A stretch of DNA of 61,183 bases from Pigmentiphaga sp. (GCA_023228945.1 JALOAI010000028.1:1-61183); one strand, 5' to 3'. Positions 1 through 8,413 are shown, counted from the first letter of the stretch. Made by a program: numbers and translations. Notes: generated by a model not told the origin, from the sequence alone.

Positions 1-80
1 CCCTCGGGCAGCCAGTCCTTCAGCGAGCACGGCAGCAGCAACAGTTGATCGGGAGTGTAGGGGCGATAGGTCGTCGGCAT
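1..80 (-). CDS. IS1182-family transposase, N-terminal fragment (runs off the window edge)
   Basis: Reading leftward from an ATG at 78-80, the first 26 codons give a protein starting MPTTYRPYTPDQ and continuing LLLLPCSLKDWLPEG. The Y-x-P-x-Q-x-LLP-x-SL-x-D/E-WLPE pattern is the hallmark N-terminus of IS1182-type (IS5-like) DDE transposases. Only the 5' end lies in the window, so catalytic residues cannot be checked and I cannot say whether the element is intact. The IS outer end should lie between the start codon and the CsbD gene at 208-426; I could not define its terminal inverted repeat without the other end. Confidence 0.75.
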   Translation of the reverse strand, partial: MPTTYRPYTPDQLLLLPCSLKDWLPE

Positions 81-207
81 GGCTGCTATTTTACCGAGAG
101 GCGGTTCCTACCGCCCACGCTCCTAGGCTTCTATTGCCGATGGCTGGCGACAGCAGCGCGGGGAGCGGTGAATAACCCTGGAATCAGCCCCAGGGATCCA
201 CCTCGTC
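81..207. other. Likely left IS flank, no gene seen
   Basis: This non-coding stretch lies between the transposase start codon and the stop of the CsbD gene. It should contain the transposase promoter and the outer end of the insertion sequence. A short dyad around 97-115 (GGCGGTtccTACCGCC) is visible, but I cannot assign it as a terminal repeat because the opposite IS end is outside the window. Confidence 0.3.
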
Positions 208-426
208 TTAATCCCGAAAACGGAAGTCGGGATAACGGGTTTGCCATTCCTTCAACTGCTTCTCGGCTTCATCCTTCGCCAAGCCCTGGCGCTCTTGCAG
301 CTTACCGAGGAACTGGTCGCGCCTGCCGGCGATGACATCCAGATCGTCATCGGTGAGCTTGCCCCATTGCTCGCGGATCTTGCCCTTGAACTGTTTCCAG
401 TTGCCTTCCACACGGTCTTCGTTCAT
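208..426 (-). CDS. CsbD-like stress protein
   Basis: A 72-residue hydrophilic, highly charged protein whose opening MNEDRVEGNWKQFKGK followed by I-REQWGKLTDDDL is the typical CsbD family pattern. CsbD proteins are small general-stress proteins (sigmaB-induced in Bacillus) of unknown biochemical function; in proteobacteria they are usually induced in stationary phase or by stress. An AGGAGG ribosome binding site sits 6 bases before the ATG, fixing the start. The full family length is present and it looks monocistronic, bounded by the IS end on its 3' side. Regulation cannot be read from the sequence. Confidence 0.9.
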   Translation of the reverse strand: MNEDRVEGNWKQFKGKIREQWGKLTDDDLDVIAGRRDQFLGKLQERQGLAKDEAEKQLKEWQTRYPDFRFRD

Positions 427-593
427 AACGCCTCCTGACTAGGATATGGGAACCACGCCGTCATGTTGCCCCAGCGCGCGGCGCCATGCCGTCGGATATC
501 GCGAACGCGGCGTGTAGGAAGATGCTGATACGGCGATAGGCAAGCGACGGCAGGGCCGCCGGCGGGGGCGCCCTGCCCGACGCCGGTAGGGGC

Positions 594-1379
594 TTACAGG
601 CGGGCTTCGAACCAGCTCAGCATGCGCCGCCAGCCGTCCTCGGCGGGGCCGGGGCGATAGCTCGGCCGGTAGTCGGCATAGAAGGCATGGGGCGCCTCGG
701 GGTAGAGGTGGATGGCGGAGGCTTGCGCGGGCGCATTGCCGGTGGCCAAAGCCTCGCGCATCGCTTCGACGCTGGACACCGGGATGCCGGTGTCTTCGCC
801 GCCATAAAGGCCAAGCACCGGCGCCTGCAAGGCGCCGACCACGTCGATGGGCTGGCGTGGCCGCAGGGGATCGGCTGGGCCTTGCAAGCGTCCATACCAG
901 GCCACGGCCGCCTTGAGTGCGGGATTGTGAGCGGCGTAGAGCCAAGTGATGCGGCCGCCCCAGCAGAAGCCGGTGACGGCCAGGCGCGCCGGGTCGCCGC
1001 CTTGCGCCGTGGCCCAGCGGGCCGCGGCGTCGAGGTCGGACAACACTTGATCGTCCGGCACACGGTTGGCCACTTCTTTGACCAAGGTCGGGATGTCGTC
1101 GTAGTTGGCGGGATCGCCCTGGCGAAAGTAGAGATCGGGCGCGATGGCGAAGTAGCCTCCGCGGGCCAGGCGGCGGCAGACATCCTGAATATGTTCATGC
1201 AATCCAAACAGCTCTTGGACAACCAGCACGATCGGCGGTTTCTCGGCCTGGGGCGCGGCATAGTACGCCGGGATGGCGCCAGCGGCCGTGTCGATCGTGG
1301 GCTTGCCGCTGCGCAGGCCGTCGGCCGGCGTCGAGATGGTGGTGGTGGCCGGCTGGCCGGTAGCCTTGGCGAAACTCAT
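594..1379 (-). CDS. Dienelactone hydrolase family protein
   Basis: A 261-residue alpha/beta hydrolase of the dienelactone hydrolase (carboxymethylenebutenolidase) family. These enzymes open dienelactones to maleylacetate in chloroaromatic and protocatechuate-type pathways, although many members act on other esters. The Cys nucleophile is in GFCWGG (about residue 139), the acid is the Asp of YGGEDTGIP (about 196) and the His is in APHAFYADYR (about 231). The conserved Glu of QELFGL (about 56) that activates the Cys is also present. An ATG four codons upstream (1391) exists, but a GGAGG sequence lies 5 bases before this ATG, so I chose the inner start. It is the last gene of the minus-strand catabolic cluster, separated by about 135 bases from the GST gene. 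The natural substrate is not identifiable from sequence. Confidence 0.9.
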   Translation of the reverse strand: MSFAKATGQPATTTISTPADGLRSGKPTIDTAAGAIPAYYAAPQAEKPPIVLVVQELFGLHEHIQDVCRRLARGGYFAIAPDLYFRQGDPANYDDIPTLVKEVANRVPDDQVLSDLDAAARWATAQGGDPARLAVTGFCWGGRITWLYAAHNPALKAAVAWYGRLQGPADPLRPRQPIDVVGALQAPVLGLYGGEDTGIPVSSVEAMREALATGNAPAQASAIHLYPEAPHAFYADYRPSYRPGPAEDGWRRMLSWFEARL

Positions 1380-1514
1380 GGTGTCCTCCATGGGAAGTCT
1401 AGGGTTCGAACACCGCCGTGCCGCGGGCAGGCTGGCGTGCCGGCGGCCTTGGGCGGAAAAAAGAACGGGAAAGGGGGCGGCGGGGCGGTGTCGCGGGCGC
1501 GCCGCCCTAGGTAC

Positions 1515-2141
1515 CTAGCCGTGGCGCTGCATGGCGGTCATGCCGCGCACGACGGCGGGGCGTGAGCCCACCGCCGCATACCAGGCCTGAACATGGGGAT
1601 AACGGCCGAGATCGATTTCCTGCCAATCGTGGCGGGCGATCCAGGGAAAGGTGGCGATATCGGCGAGCGAATAGTCATCGCCTCCCAGGAACGGCACGGT
1701 TGCCAGGCGTTGCTCCAGCACGTCGTAGACGCGGCGGGCCTCCGCCCGGGCGCGCTCTACCCCATAGGCTTGCTCGCGGGCATGGCGATGGTAATGATGC
1801 AGTTCGGCCAGCACGGGTCCGGCGCTGGCCAGGCCGAAGAACATCCAGCTCAAGGCCGGCGGACGCTTGGCCGGGTCGGCCGGCAGCAACCGCCCGGTTT
1901 TTTCGTGCAGGTAGAGCAGCATGGCGCCGCTCTCGAACAGCACGACGGGTTCGCCGCCCGGCGCCGCTTGATCGATCATCGCCGGGATCTTGCCATAGGG
2001 GTTCAGGCGCAGGAAGGCCGGCGAATGCTGTTCGTTGGCGCCCAGATCGATCGGAACGATGCGGTAGGGAAGCTGCAGCTCTTCGAGCAGGATGGCGACT
2101 TTCCGGCCGTTGGAGGTGTCCCAGGTATGTAGCTCTATCAT
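1515..2141 (-). CDS. Glutathione S-transferase family protein
   Basis: A 208-residue cytosolic GST with the usual two-domain layout: an N-terminal thioredoxin-like domain (residues 1 to about 85; ELHTWDTSNGRKVAILLEE, then NPYGKIPAM with the cis-Pro, then the GSH-contacting E-S-G-A motif of FESGAMLLYL) and an all-helical C-terminal domain with the conserved N-capping segment YSLADIATFPW. The pattern resembles the YfcG/YghU (Nu) class, where a Thr/Ser-Asn pair near the N-terminus (here T9-S10-N11) binds the glutathione thiol. It sits 14 bases downstream of the Rieske beta gene. A role in detoxifying or isomerising a ring-cleavage intermediate is plausible but inferred from context. Confidence 0.9.
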   Translation of the reverse strand: MIELHTWDTSNGRKVAILLEELQLPYRIVPIDLGANEQHSPAFLRLNPYGKIPAMIDQAAPGGEPVVLFESGAMLLYLHEKTGRLLPADPAKRPPALSWMFFGLASAGPVLAELHHYHRHAREQAYGVERARAEARRVYDVLEQRLATVPFLGGDDYSLADIATFPWIARHDWQEIDLGRYPHVQAWYAAVGSRPAVVRGMTAMQRHG

Positions 2142-2155
2142 GGATCCAGAAACTC

Positions 2156-2632
2156 TTAAATGATGATGCTGAGCTTGTTTTGCGGCCGCAGGGTTTCGAG
2201 GATCAGCACCGAGCGCTTGCGGCGGATTCGCCAGGCATCGCCGTCAAGACGGATGTCGTAAGTGCTGCGGCCGGGAAAGAGGTCGAGCTGATCGCGTCGC
2301 GAGCGGTACACCACGAAGGCGCACTCCATAACAATGCCATCGTCGCCGCGCCTGGCGTCTACGTTGGTAAACGTGTGCAAGGTGCGCGATCGCGGATACT
2401 CGACGTGCGCGGTGCGCTTGAGCAGGCGCTTGGCGCGCTCCTGCAGGCGGTGGCGGTCGTCGTAGATCAGGTGCAGCGTTTCCTCGGCCTTGCCGTCGGG
2501 CAGGTCGGTGGCGGGAATCAGGTACTCGCCATCGGCCGTGAACAGTTCGGCCCATTCCAGCAGTTGCCAAGTATCCAGCAGATGGGATTCACGCAAGAGA
2601 AATTGATGGGCTTGTGCCAATAAGGGTTCCAT
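2156..2632 (-). CDS. Aromatic-ring-hydroxylating dioxygenase, beta subunit (system 1)
   Basis: A 158-residue small subunit of a Rieske non-haem iron ring-hydroxylating oxygenase (SnoaL-like cone fold). Recognisable marks are the N-terminal helix plus WAELFTADGEYLIP, the central helix IYDDRHRLQERAKRL, and the C-terminal TYDIRLDGDAWRIRRKR strand typical of these subunits. The beta subunit is structural and forms an alpha3beta3 hexamer with the catalytic subunit. The reading frame extends upstream into the alpha gene, but the start at 2632 is supported by an AGAGGA ribosome binding site and lies only 2 bases after the alpha stop codon, indicating translational coupling. Substrate unknown; the benzoate/salicylate-type oxygenases have small subunits of similar size. 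Confidence 0.9.
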   Translation of the reverse strand: MEPLLAQAHQFLLRESHLLDTWQLLEWAELFTADGEYLIPATDLPDGKAEETLHLIYDDRHRLQERAKRLLKRTAHVEYPRSRTLHTFTNVDARRGDDGIVMECAFVVYRSRRDQLDLFPGRSTYDIRLDGDAWRIRRKRSVLILETLRPQNKLSIII

Positions 2633-2634
2633 GG

Positions 2635-3954
2635 TCAGTCCTCTTGGTTGCGAAGCATCATGTTTTGCCATTGGCGCCAGAACACCCGCATTTGCAATTC
2701 GTCGCTTTTGGCGGGCACCTCCTTGAGCATGCCGCGCGAGATGTCGTTCCATTCGTAGGCGGTCTGGTTGCGGTAGCCTTCCTGGCAAAGCTCCAGCATC
2801 TCCACGTCGTCGGGCGTGGCAAAGCCCGCCGGGCCGAAGAACTCGACGAAGTTGCGCATGCGGCGGTCGCGCGAGCTGGCGCTTTCGCCCACGGGCGCCA
2901 AGGCCCAGCCGGTAACGTCGACCCGGTCGACGTCGGCGGGATAGAAGGTGCGAACGGTGATGGCCAGGGTGTCGTTGACCACGAGGTTGGGGAAGATCAG
3001 CGTGTTGCGATCGCCCAGCGCGATGAATCGGCCGCGCTTTTCGCCCAGGCGCTGGATCAGTTCTTCGCGGATCTCATCGATCTCGGCGCGGGCGGCTTCC
3101 CCCCAGCCGGCGACCCAGCGCGCGGAAGGCCGACCCCAGGGCATTGCGCCTTCGGATTCGATGATGGCGTGGCCATTGCCGAGGTCGCGGGCCCAGCCGG
3201 CCGACACCGCGGGATCGACCTTCGGGCGTGCGCCGTCGCGAGCGTTGACGTACTCGAGATAGCTCGCATGCGTGGTGGAGGTGTGATAGGCGTCGGCGCT
3301 GTTTTCCTGGATCAGTTTCCAGTTGGCTCCCAGGCCGTACTCGTGCGTGCCGCCGACGATCTCCATGCCGTTGGGGCCATGTTCCGACATAAGCTTGAGC
3401 ACGTCGCCCGCCTCGGCCAGATAGGTTTCGAGGCTGGGGATTTCCGGGTCGAAGCAGACGAAGATGAAGCCGTGGTGCTCGGCCAGCCGCGGCACTTCCT
3501 TCAGGTTCATCTCGCCATTCTCGATCAGTCCGGGAGCCATCGAGTCTCGTCCGGGCATGTCGATGAGATGGCCCAGATCGTTGTACGCCCAGCCATGATA
3601 GCTGCAGTAAAAGGCGCGGCGCTGGCCCTTGGGTTCGCGACAGACCATCGCGCCGCGATGCGAGCAGGTGTTGAAATAAGCGTGCAATTTGCCGTCGCGA
3701 TCGCGGGTCAGCAGCAGGGGATGGCCGGCCACCTTGCGCGTGATGAAGTCGTTGGGCCTGGCGACCTCGGAGTTATGGCCCAGGTAGAGCCAGCTGTGCT
3801 GGAAAATCAGCTCTTGTTCGAGGCGCAGAATCTCGCGGTCGGTAAAGACGCCGCGATGGACCTTGAATAATCCCTGTTTGGAGTCTTCTCGAATGACGCT
3901 TTCGAGAAACTGCCGAATATCCTGGTGGGAACCAGATCGATGACTCGTCAACAT
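2635..3954 (-). CDS. Aromatic-ring-hydroxylating dioxygenase, alpha subunit (system 1)
   Basis: The 439-residue catalytic subunit. The Rieske [2Fe-2S] centre is complete: Cys97-x-His99 (TCSHRG) and Cys117-x2-His120 (YCSYHGW), with 17 residues between the pairs. The mononuclear iron site follows in the C-terminal domain: Asp221, His224 and His229 in NSADAYHTSTTH, with the third carboxylate probably in the later ATPDDVE segment. It would use NADH-derived electrons, O2 and an aromatic substrate to form a cis-dihydrodiol or hydroxylated product. Its beta partner follows after 2 bases. No ferredoxin or reductase gene is adjacent. The neighbouring amidase, NIPSNAP, Bug and cupin genes point to a dedicated catabolic operon. 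The substrate cannot be assigned. Confidence 0.95.
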   Translation of the reverse strand: MLTSHRSGSHQDIRQFLESVIREDSKQGLFKVHRGVFTDREILRLEQELIFQHSWLYLGHNSEVARPNDFITRKVAGHPLLLTRDRDGKLHAYFNTCSHRGAMVCREPKGQRRAFYCSYHGWAYNDLGHLIDMPGRDSMAPGLIENGEMNLKEVPRLAEHHGFIFVCFDPEIPSLETYLAEAGDVLKLMSEHGPNGMEIVGGTHEYGLGANWKLIQENSADAYHTSTTHASYLEYVNARDGARPKVDPAVSAGWARDLGNGHAIIESEGAMPWGRPSARWVAGWGEAARAEIDEIREELIQRLGEKRGRFIALGDRNTLIFPNLVVNDTLAITVRTFYPADVDRVDVTGWALAPVGESASSRDRRMRNFVEFFGPAGFATPDDVEMLELCQEGYRNQTAYEWNDISRGMLKEVPAKSDELQMRVFWRQWQNMMLRNQED

Positions 3955-4009
3955 GGTGGAATGACTCCGCTAGTAAACAGCCAGAAGGAACATGGCATCG
4001 GTGAAGAAA

Positions 4010-5449
4010 TCATTGGGGCGGCAAGGGCCCTTGCGTGGGCTCGATGGGTAGCCGGCCGGCAAGGCCCAGCGAGGCTTCCAGCAGGGCGGCGGCTTGCAGG
4101 ACGGCGGCCTCGCCGCGCGGGCGGCCGGTGATCTGCAGGCCGATGGGGCGCTCGTAGGCATCGAAGCCGCAAGGCAGCACCAGGCTCGGCAGGCCGGTAA
4201 GCGTGATGATGGAGTTGAGCAGCGAGGCGGCCATGATGTTGGCGGGCAGCTTGCCGTCGATGCGTTCGGGATGGGGTGTGTCCGCGCTCCAGGCCGGCGT
4301 GGTGGCGGCGGGCGTGATGAGCAGGTCGTAGCGCTCGAAGAACTCCAGGAAGGTGCCATACAGCTTGGCGCGTTCGCGATCGGCCCAGGCCAGGCGGCTG
4401 GCGCTTTGCCGTTGCCCGCGCTCGATATTCCAGATCATGTCGGGCTTGAGGCGGTCGCGATGGGTTTGCAGCAAGGTTTCGCGATCGACCAGGAAGTTCT
4501 GGCCGCGGATCACCAGAAAGGCGTCTTCGGCCTCGCCGATGGCGGGGGAGGCTTCCTCCACGCTGGTGCCCAGGCCCTCGAAGCGGCGTACGGCTTGCGC
4601 GCAAATTTCCCGGGTTTCGCGGTCCACCGCGATGCGTCCGCCGAAGTCGCCGGTATAGGCAACTCGCGTGGGCGCGCGAGCGGCGCGGACGGCGTCGAGA
4701 TAGCCCTGTTGAGGGGCATCGAAGGTGAGCGGGTCTTGTGGGCAAAAGCCGGCCATGGCGTCGAGGAACAGCGCCAGGTCGGCCACGTTGCGCGCCATTG
4801 GGCCTTGAACGACCTGGGGCGACCAGAGATTGCGCGGCGTACCCCGGGTGACGCGGCCCGGCGAGCAGCGCATGCCCACTACGCCGCAATAGGCGGCGGG
4901 CCGCCGCAGGCTGCCGCCGTGGTCGGTGCCGTGGGCCAGCCAGACTTCGCCCGCGGCCAGCGCGGCGGCGCCGCCGCCGGTGGAGCCACCGGGCGTCAGC
5001 CGGGTATTCCAGGGGTTGCGCGTGCCGCCGAACAAGGGATTGACGGTATTGCCGCCCACCGCGAACTCCGGAATGTTGGACTTGCCGATGACGATACCGC
5101 CCAGCGCTTCGAGGCGCGCCACCAGCGGATGGCTGCGCTGGGCGATATTGTCGGCATAAAGAGGAGAACCATAGGTGGTCCGTACGCCTGCGACGTCGAT
5201 CAGATCCTTGATCGCCAGCGGCAGGCCGCCCAGCCAGCCGCGCGGCAAGGAGGCCGGTGCCGCCGCGTTCATGAGGCGGCGGGCATGCTCCCGCGCCCGC
5301 TCCAGACACAGCACGGGGATGGCGTTGATCGCGGGCTCGACGGCCGCGATGCGCCGCGCGCTGGCTTCGACCAGATCGAGGGGGGAGATGTCTCGCCGTT
5401 GCAGCAGATCGACGGCTTCGCAGGCGGTGAGGTGGATCAGGGTTTCCAT
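4010..5449 (-). CDS. Amidase (amidase signature family)
   Basis: A 479-residue amidase-signature hydrolase. The Ser-cisSer-Lys triad is intact: Lys81 (AIKDLID), Ser156 (TPGGSTGGG; Thr replaces the usual second Ser) and nucleophile Ser180 (GTDHGGSLRRPAAYCG), with the family-typical 24-residue spacing between the two serines. It probably hydrolyses an aryl or alkyl amide; GatA is excluded because no GatB/GatC genes are nearby. The open frame continues far upstream into the NIPSNAP gene in a different frame, so I chose METLIHL, 20 bases after that gene's stop, which aligns with the normal N-terminus. It precedes the Rieske alpha gene by 55 bases, suggesting that the amide is cleaved before or after ring oxygenation. 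Confidence 0.9.
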   Translation of the reverse strand: METLIHLTACEAVDLLQRRDISPLDLVEASARRIAAVEPAINAIPVLCLERAREHARRLMNAAAPASLPRGWLGGLPLAIKDLIDVAGVRTTYGSPLYADNIAQRSHPLVARLEALGGIVIGKSNIPEFAVGGNTVNPLFGGTRNPWNTRLTPGGSTGGGAAALAAGEVWLAHGTDHGGSLRRPAAYCGVVGMRCSPGRVTRGTPRNLWSPQVVQGPMARNVADLALFLDAMAGFCPQDPLTFDAPQQGYLDAVRAARAPTRVAYTGDFGGRIAVDRETREICAQAVRRFEGLGTSVEEASPAIGEAEDAFLVIRGQNFLVDRETLLQTHRDRLKPDMIWNIERGQRQSASRLAWADRERAKLYGTFLEFFERYDLLITPAATTPAWSADTPHPERIDGKLPANIMAASLLNSIITLTGLPSLVLPCGFDAYERPIGLQITGRPRGEAAVLQAAALLEASLGLAGRLPIEPTQGPLPPQ

Positions 5450-5469
5450 GAGTCTGGGCGGGATGGAGG

Positions 5470-6087
5470 TCAGGCCAGCGGCGAGGGCGGCAAGGGCGTC
5501 AGCAGCATGTTGCGCTGATGGACCAGGCCGTCGGTGGCCGCCGGCGGCCACGCGCCGGAGCGCAAGGCCTCGGCGCGGATCTGCATGCGTTCGAGGGCGT
5601 CGTGATAGGCCCACATATGTACCCACTGGTGCCGGGTACCGGAAATCGTATGGCCGCATAGCACCAGGGGGGACAAACGCTGCCGCGCTTCGATCTTTTC
5701 TTGCCAGCGTTCGATGACGTTGGGAATCGTGCCGGCGTCGTACTGGTAGATGCGCAGCTCGTAGATCGTGCCCAGCGCGCGCTCGGCGAGGGCCGGCGAG
5801 AAGGGCGCAGGCGCCACCAGAAGATTGCTCTGGCGCTGCACCTGGGCGCGGCATTGCAGGTCGTTCCATTCCGGCAGCGCCGCCGCTTCGCCCTCGACCC
5901 GGTCGCGCTGCGCCATGTCGTCGTAGGCCCACAGATGGACGATCTGGTCGATATCGCCGACCTCGGTGCGCCACAGCCCCATGAGGGGCGAGAGCGCCTG
6001 GCGCTGCGGCAGGGCGGCGCGCCAGCGCTCGGTGTAGCTGGGAACCTGGCGCGGACGCAGTTGATCGAAACGCAACTCGAGAATCAT
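5470..6087 (-). CDS. NIPSNAP family protein (two domains)
   Basis: A 205-residue protein made of two tandem NIPSNAP-type ferredoxin-like (dimeric alpha/beta barrel) domains. The first starts ILELRFDQLRPRQVPSYTERW and the second, at about residue 110, starts IYELRIYQYDAGTIPNVIERW. Each ends with the characteristic HLWAYDDMAQRDR or HMWAYHDALERMQIR helix. Bacterial NIPSNAP proteins are found in many aromatic and amide catabolic operons, but their chemistry is not established; the fold is shared with small mono-oxygenases and isomerases. It lies between the Bug protein and the amidase with 19-20 base gaps, so it is clearly co-transcribed. Confidence 0.9.
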   Translation of the reverse strand: MILELRFDQLRPRQVPSYTERWRAALPQRQALSPLMGLWRTEVGDIDQIVHLWAYDDMAQRDRVEGEAAALPEWNDLQCRAQVQRQSNLLVAPAPFSPALAERALGTIYELRIYQYDAGTIPNVIERWQEKIEARQRLSPLVLCGHTISGTRHQWVHMWAYHDALERMQIRAEALRSGAWPPAATDGLVHQRNMLLTPLPPSPLA

Positions 6088-6106
6088 GATCTCTCCCTTG
6101 GCGCGT

Positions 6107-7150
6107 TCAAGGCTGGGCCGCCTGGATGCCGGCCTTCTTGATGACCTCGGCGTACTGCTGCGAGTCGGAGCGGATCAATTCGGCGAATTCCTCCGGGGTG
6201 CTGAAGTTCAACACGGCGTTGGTGTTCTTGAACGACTCCTGGATTTCGGGGTCGGCCATGACTTTCTTGAGTGCCTGCCAGAGGGTTTGCACCACATCCG
6301 GCGGCGTGCCGCGCGGCGCGAGCAGGCCGTACCAGACATTGACCTCGAAGTTATCGAAGCCGAGCTCCTGCAGCGTGGGCGTGTCGGGTGAAACCGGCGA
6401 GCGCTTGGCGCTGGTGGCGGCCAGATAGCGCAGCTTGCCGTCGGCCACGTGGGCGTTGGCATCCATGGCGGTGAGCATGGCCCAGTCGACCTCGCTGCCA
6501 AGCACGCCCAAGGTGAGCGGTGACGTACCCTTGTAGGGAATGTGCACCGAGGACGTGCCGGCGGCCATATTGAAGAGTTCGCCACCGAGATGGGAGACCC
6601 CGCCATTGCCGGTGGACCCGTAGTTGAGCGCGCCTTTGCCGCCGCGCTTGTCGGCGTCGATCAGATCCTGGATCGAATGGAAGGGCGATTTGGCGGGTAC
6701 GGTGACGAAGTACGGGGTATCGACCAGCACGGCGATCGGGGTGAAGTCCTTGACGACGTCGTAGGCGGCGGCTTCGGGATAAAGACTGGGGAGAATGGCG
6801 TTGGGCCCGGGATTGCCGAGCAACAGGGTGTAGCCGTCGGGGGCCGCTTTGACGACGTGGGTGGTGCCGATGACGCCGCCGGCGCCTGCGCGGTTCTCGA
6901 CGATGACGGGTTGGCCGAGTTCGGCCGACAGGCCTTTGCCGGCCAGGCGCGCGGTGGTGTCGGCGGCCCCGCCCGGCGGATAGGGCACGACGATGTGGAT
7001 CGGTTTGTTGGGATAGCCTTGCGCCAGCGCCGCGGCCGGGGCGGCCAGAGCGGAAAGACCGAGCAGGGCGCCGCCGATGATGGCCGCCAGGCGGGCGGGC
7101 CGGGCGGCGCCGCAATGGGAGTCGTTCAGGGAAGTCATGATGAATGGCAT
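6107..7150 (-). CDS. Bug family (TctC-type) periplasmic binding protein 1
   Basis: A Bug receptor of about 345 residues. It has an N-terminal signal peptide with a long Ala/Leu-rich core ending near AALAQ, followed by the diagnostic YPNKPIHIVVPYPPGGAADTTAR segment, then ENRAGAGGVIGT, APDGYTLLL and PYKGTSPL, all typical of the tripartite tricarboxylate receptor family. These proteins bind carboxylates, amides or aromatic acids in the periplasm. Two starts are possible: the ATG at 7150 or one four codons in (7138); neither has a strong ribosome binding site. No TctA/TctB membrane genes are present. Its position inside the operon suggests that it captures the substrate of the amidase/Rieske pathway. 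Confidence 0.9.
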   Translation of the reverse strand: MPFIMTSLNDSHCGAARPARLAAIIGGALLGLSALAAPAAALAQGYPNKPIHIVVPYPPGGAADTTARLAGKGLSAELGQPVIVENRAGAGGVIGTTHVVKAAPDGYTLLLGNPGPNAILPSLYPEAAAYDVVKDFTPIAVLVDTPYFVTVPAKSPFHSIQDLIDADKRGGKGALNYGSTGNGGVSHLGGELFNMAAGTSSVHIPYKGTSPLTLGVLGSEVDWAMLTAMDANAHVADGKLRYLAATSAKRSPVSPDTPTLQELGFDNFEVNVWYGLLAPRGTPPDVVQTLWQALKKVMADPEIQESFKNTNAVLNFSTPEEFAELIRSDSQQYAEVIKKAGIQAAQP

Positions 7151-7190
7151 CTCAAAAGTGTCGGGAATGGCGAAAAGACCACGGGGACGA

Positions 7191-8123
7191 TCAGCGCGCC
7201 TTGAGCGTTGCCAGATCGAAATCGTCGGTGCCCGCCGCCAGCATGAACTGCACGTCTTCAAAACCTTCATTGCGGAAGTAATGGACGCGTCCCGCGGGAT
7301 TGAGGACGACGTCTTTGGGGCCGATACGGGTTTCGGCGAACTTGCCGTCGACCTCCCAGCCCACGGTCAGAACGCCTTCCAGCACGAAGTACGCGTCTTC
7401 CACGTCGCGGGCATAGGGCTGGATGCCGACGCCGCGCGGCACCATGACCAGGTCTTCACGGAAACCGGTTCCTTCCAGGCCGCCGGGGCCGACATACACC
7501 TTGGCGGCGAACCCGGCGGGATGCCAAACGATCGGCTGTTGAGCATAGCGGCACAGATAGCGGCCGAAAGCCTGGTGCCGCGGATCCGTGCTCGACGGCG
7601 AATACACCTCGGTTTTGCCGGGAGCGGCGCCAAACTGCCGGCTGTATTCGGATTGCGTGGGATGCGCGACATAGATCGGCATCTTGGGCCGTGAATTCCC
7701 GACCATGACGGAAAGGCGGGCCGCCTCCTGCGAATCATTGCGATAGCCGTGCGGCCGGCCAATGGGCAGGAGCATGAGATCTTTGGGGCCCAGACAGGTT
7801 TCCAGAACCACGTCGTCCCAGGTCATGCCGATGGTGGCCCGGCCATCCAGCATGAGAAAAACCTCTTCGCAATCGTCGTGATAGTGCGATGCGCCGTAAT
7901 GATCGACCGGCAGATCGATGATGCTCAGCGTGAAGTGATGGGGCGGCAAGGTGTTGGGATCGTCGACTTTGGGAGATCCGCCGGCGCCAATGAATCGCAT
8001 TTGGCCACGCTCGAGCAAAGGATGCCCCTCGCTGCGGGGAAAGGCCTGCCAATCGAATCGCTTGTCCAGATATCTGCCAATGTGCCGCTGAAGAGGGGAG
8101 TGCGATGCAGAAGGAATTTCCAT
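7191..8123 (-). CDS. Bicupin protein (gentisate-dioxygenase/homogentisate-like fold)
   Basis: A 310-residue two-domain cupin. The first domain has an intact metal-binding set: His80-x-His82 then Glu86/Glu87 (ASHYHDDCEEVF) and His125 (PIGRPHGYRN). The second domain (residues about 210-305) keeps the PAGRVHYFRN half (one His) but lacks the HxH/Glu half, so only one metal site is likely. The enzyme could be a ring-cleaving dioxygenase, isomerase or lyase. The frame is open upstream, but MEIPSAS, with a GAGG sequence 6 bases before it, is the likeliest start. It is the first gene of the minus-strand operon, transcribed from the GntR-controlled spacer. Confidence 0.85.
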   Translation of the reverse strand: MEIPSASHSPLQRHIGRYLDKRFDWQAFPRSEGHPLLERGQMRFIGAGGSPKVDDPNTLPPHHFTLSIIDLPVDHYGASHYHDDCEEVFLMLDGRATIGMTWDDVVLETCLGPKDLMLLPIGRPHGYRNDSQEAARLSVMVGNSRPKMPIYVAHPTQSEYSRQFGAAPGKTEVYSPSSTDPRHQAFGRYLCRYAQQPIVWHPAGFAAKVYVGPGGLEGTGFREDLVMVPRGVGIQPYARDVEDAYFVLEGVLTVGWEVDGKFAETRIGPKDVVLNPAGRVHYFRNEGFEDVQFMLAAGTDDFDLATLKAR

Positions 8124-8413
8124 GCTGGCCTCGAATGGGTGGGAGGGGTGCAAGCGCCGAGGGCCGGCGCCGGGGAGGAACGGACCTGCCGCCCCGAAAA
8201 TGTTGGACCTCGGCGACGAGTATAGGCATCGTGATTTATTGTCGTCAATATGATTGTCGACAATCGACAATAAGATTGTCGTATGCTATAACTCGTTTCC
8301 ATGCATGGCCGCTATCGGTGCGGTGGCATATCCGGCGTCCGCCTCAGTGCGAATCGCCGGCTTCCGCCACGTGTTTTCCCGCGTGCTGGCCACCAGCTCA
8401 ATTTTGAGGATCC
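8124..8413. promoter_or_regulatory. Divergent control region between cupin operon and gntR
   Basis: This 290-base spacer separates the first gene of the minus-strand catabolic operon from the GntR regulator on the plus strand. It holds a markedly AT-rich core (about 8230-8295) with repeated ATTGTCG/CGACAAT motifs (annotated separately). The remaining sequence is GC-rich and shows no convincing ORF. Control of both directions from the same site is the usual layout for FCD-type GntR regulators. Confidence 0.7.
8236..8281. promoter_or_regulatory. Probable GntR/FCD operator cluster
   Basis: A perfect 12-base palindrome ATTGTCGACAAT lies at 8253-8264. It is nested inside a wider inverted repeat, TTATTGTCG at 8236-8244 and CGACAATAA at 8265-8273, and a further ATTGTCG follows at 8275-8281. 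So four half-sites of the same ATTGTCG sequence are packed into 46 bases. FCD-subfamily GntR proteins typically bind short palindromes with a TTGT...ACAA core, so this is the natural operator for the adjacent regulator; that pairing is inferred. Confidence 0.75.
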
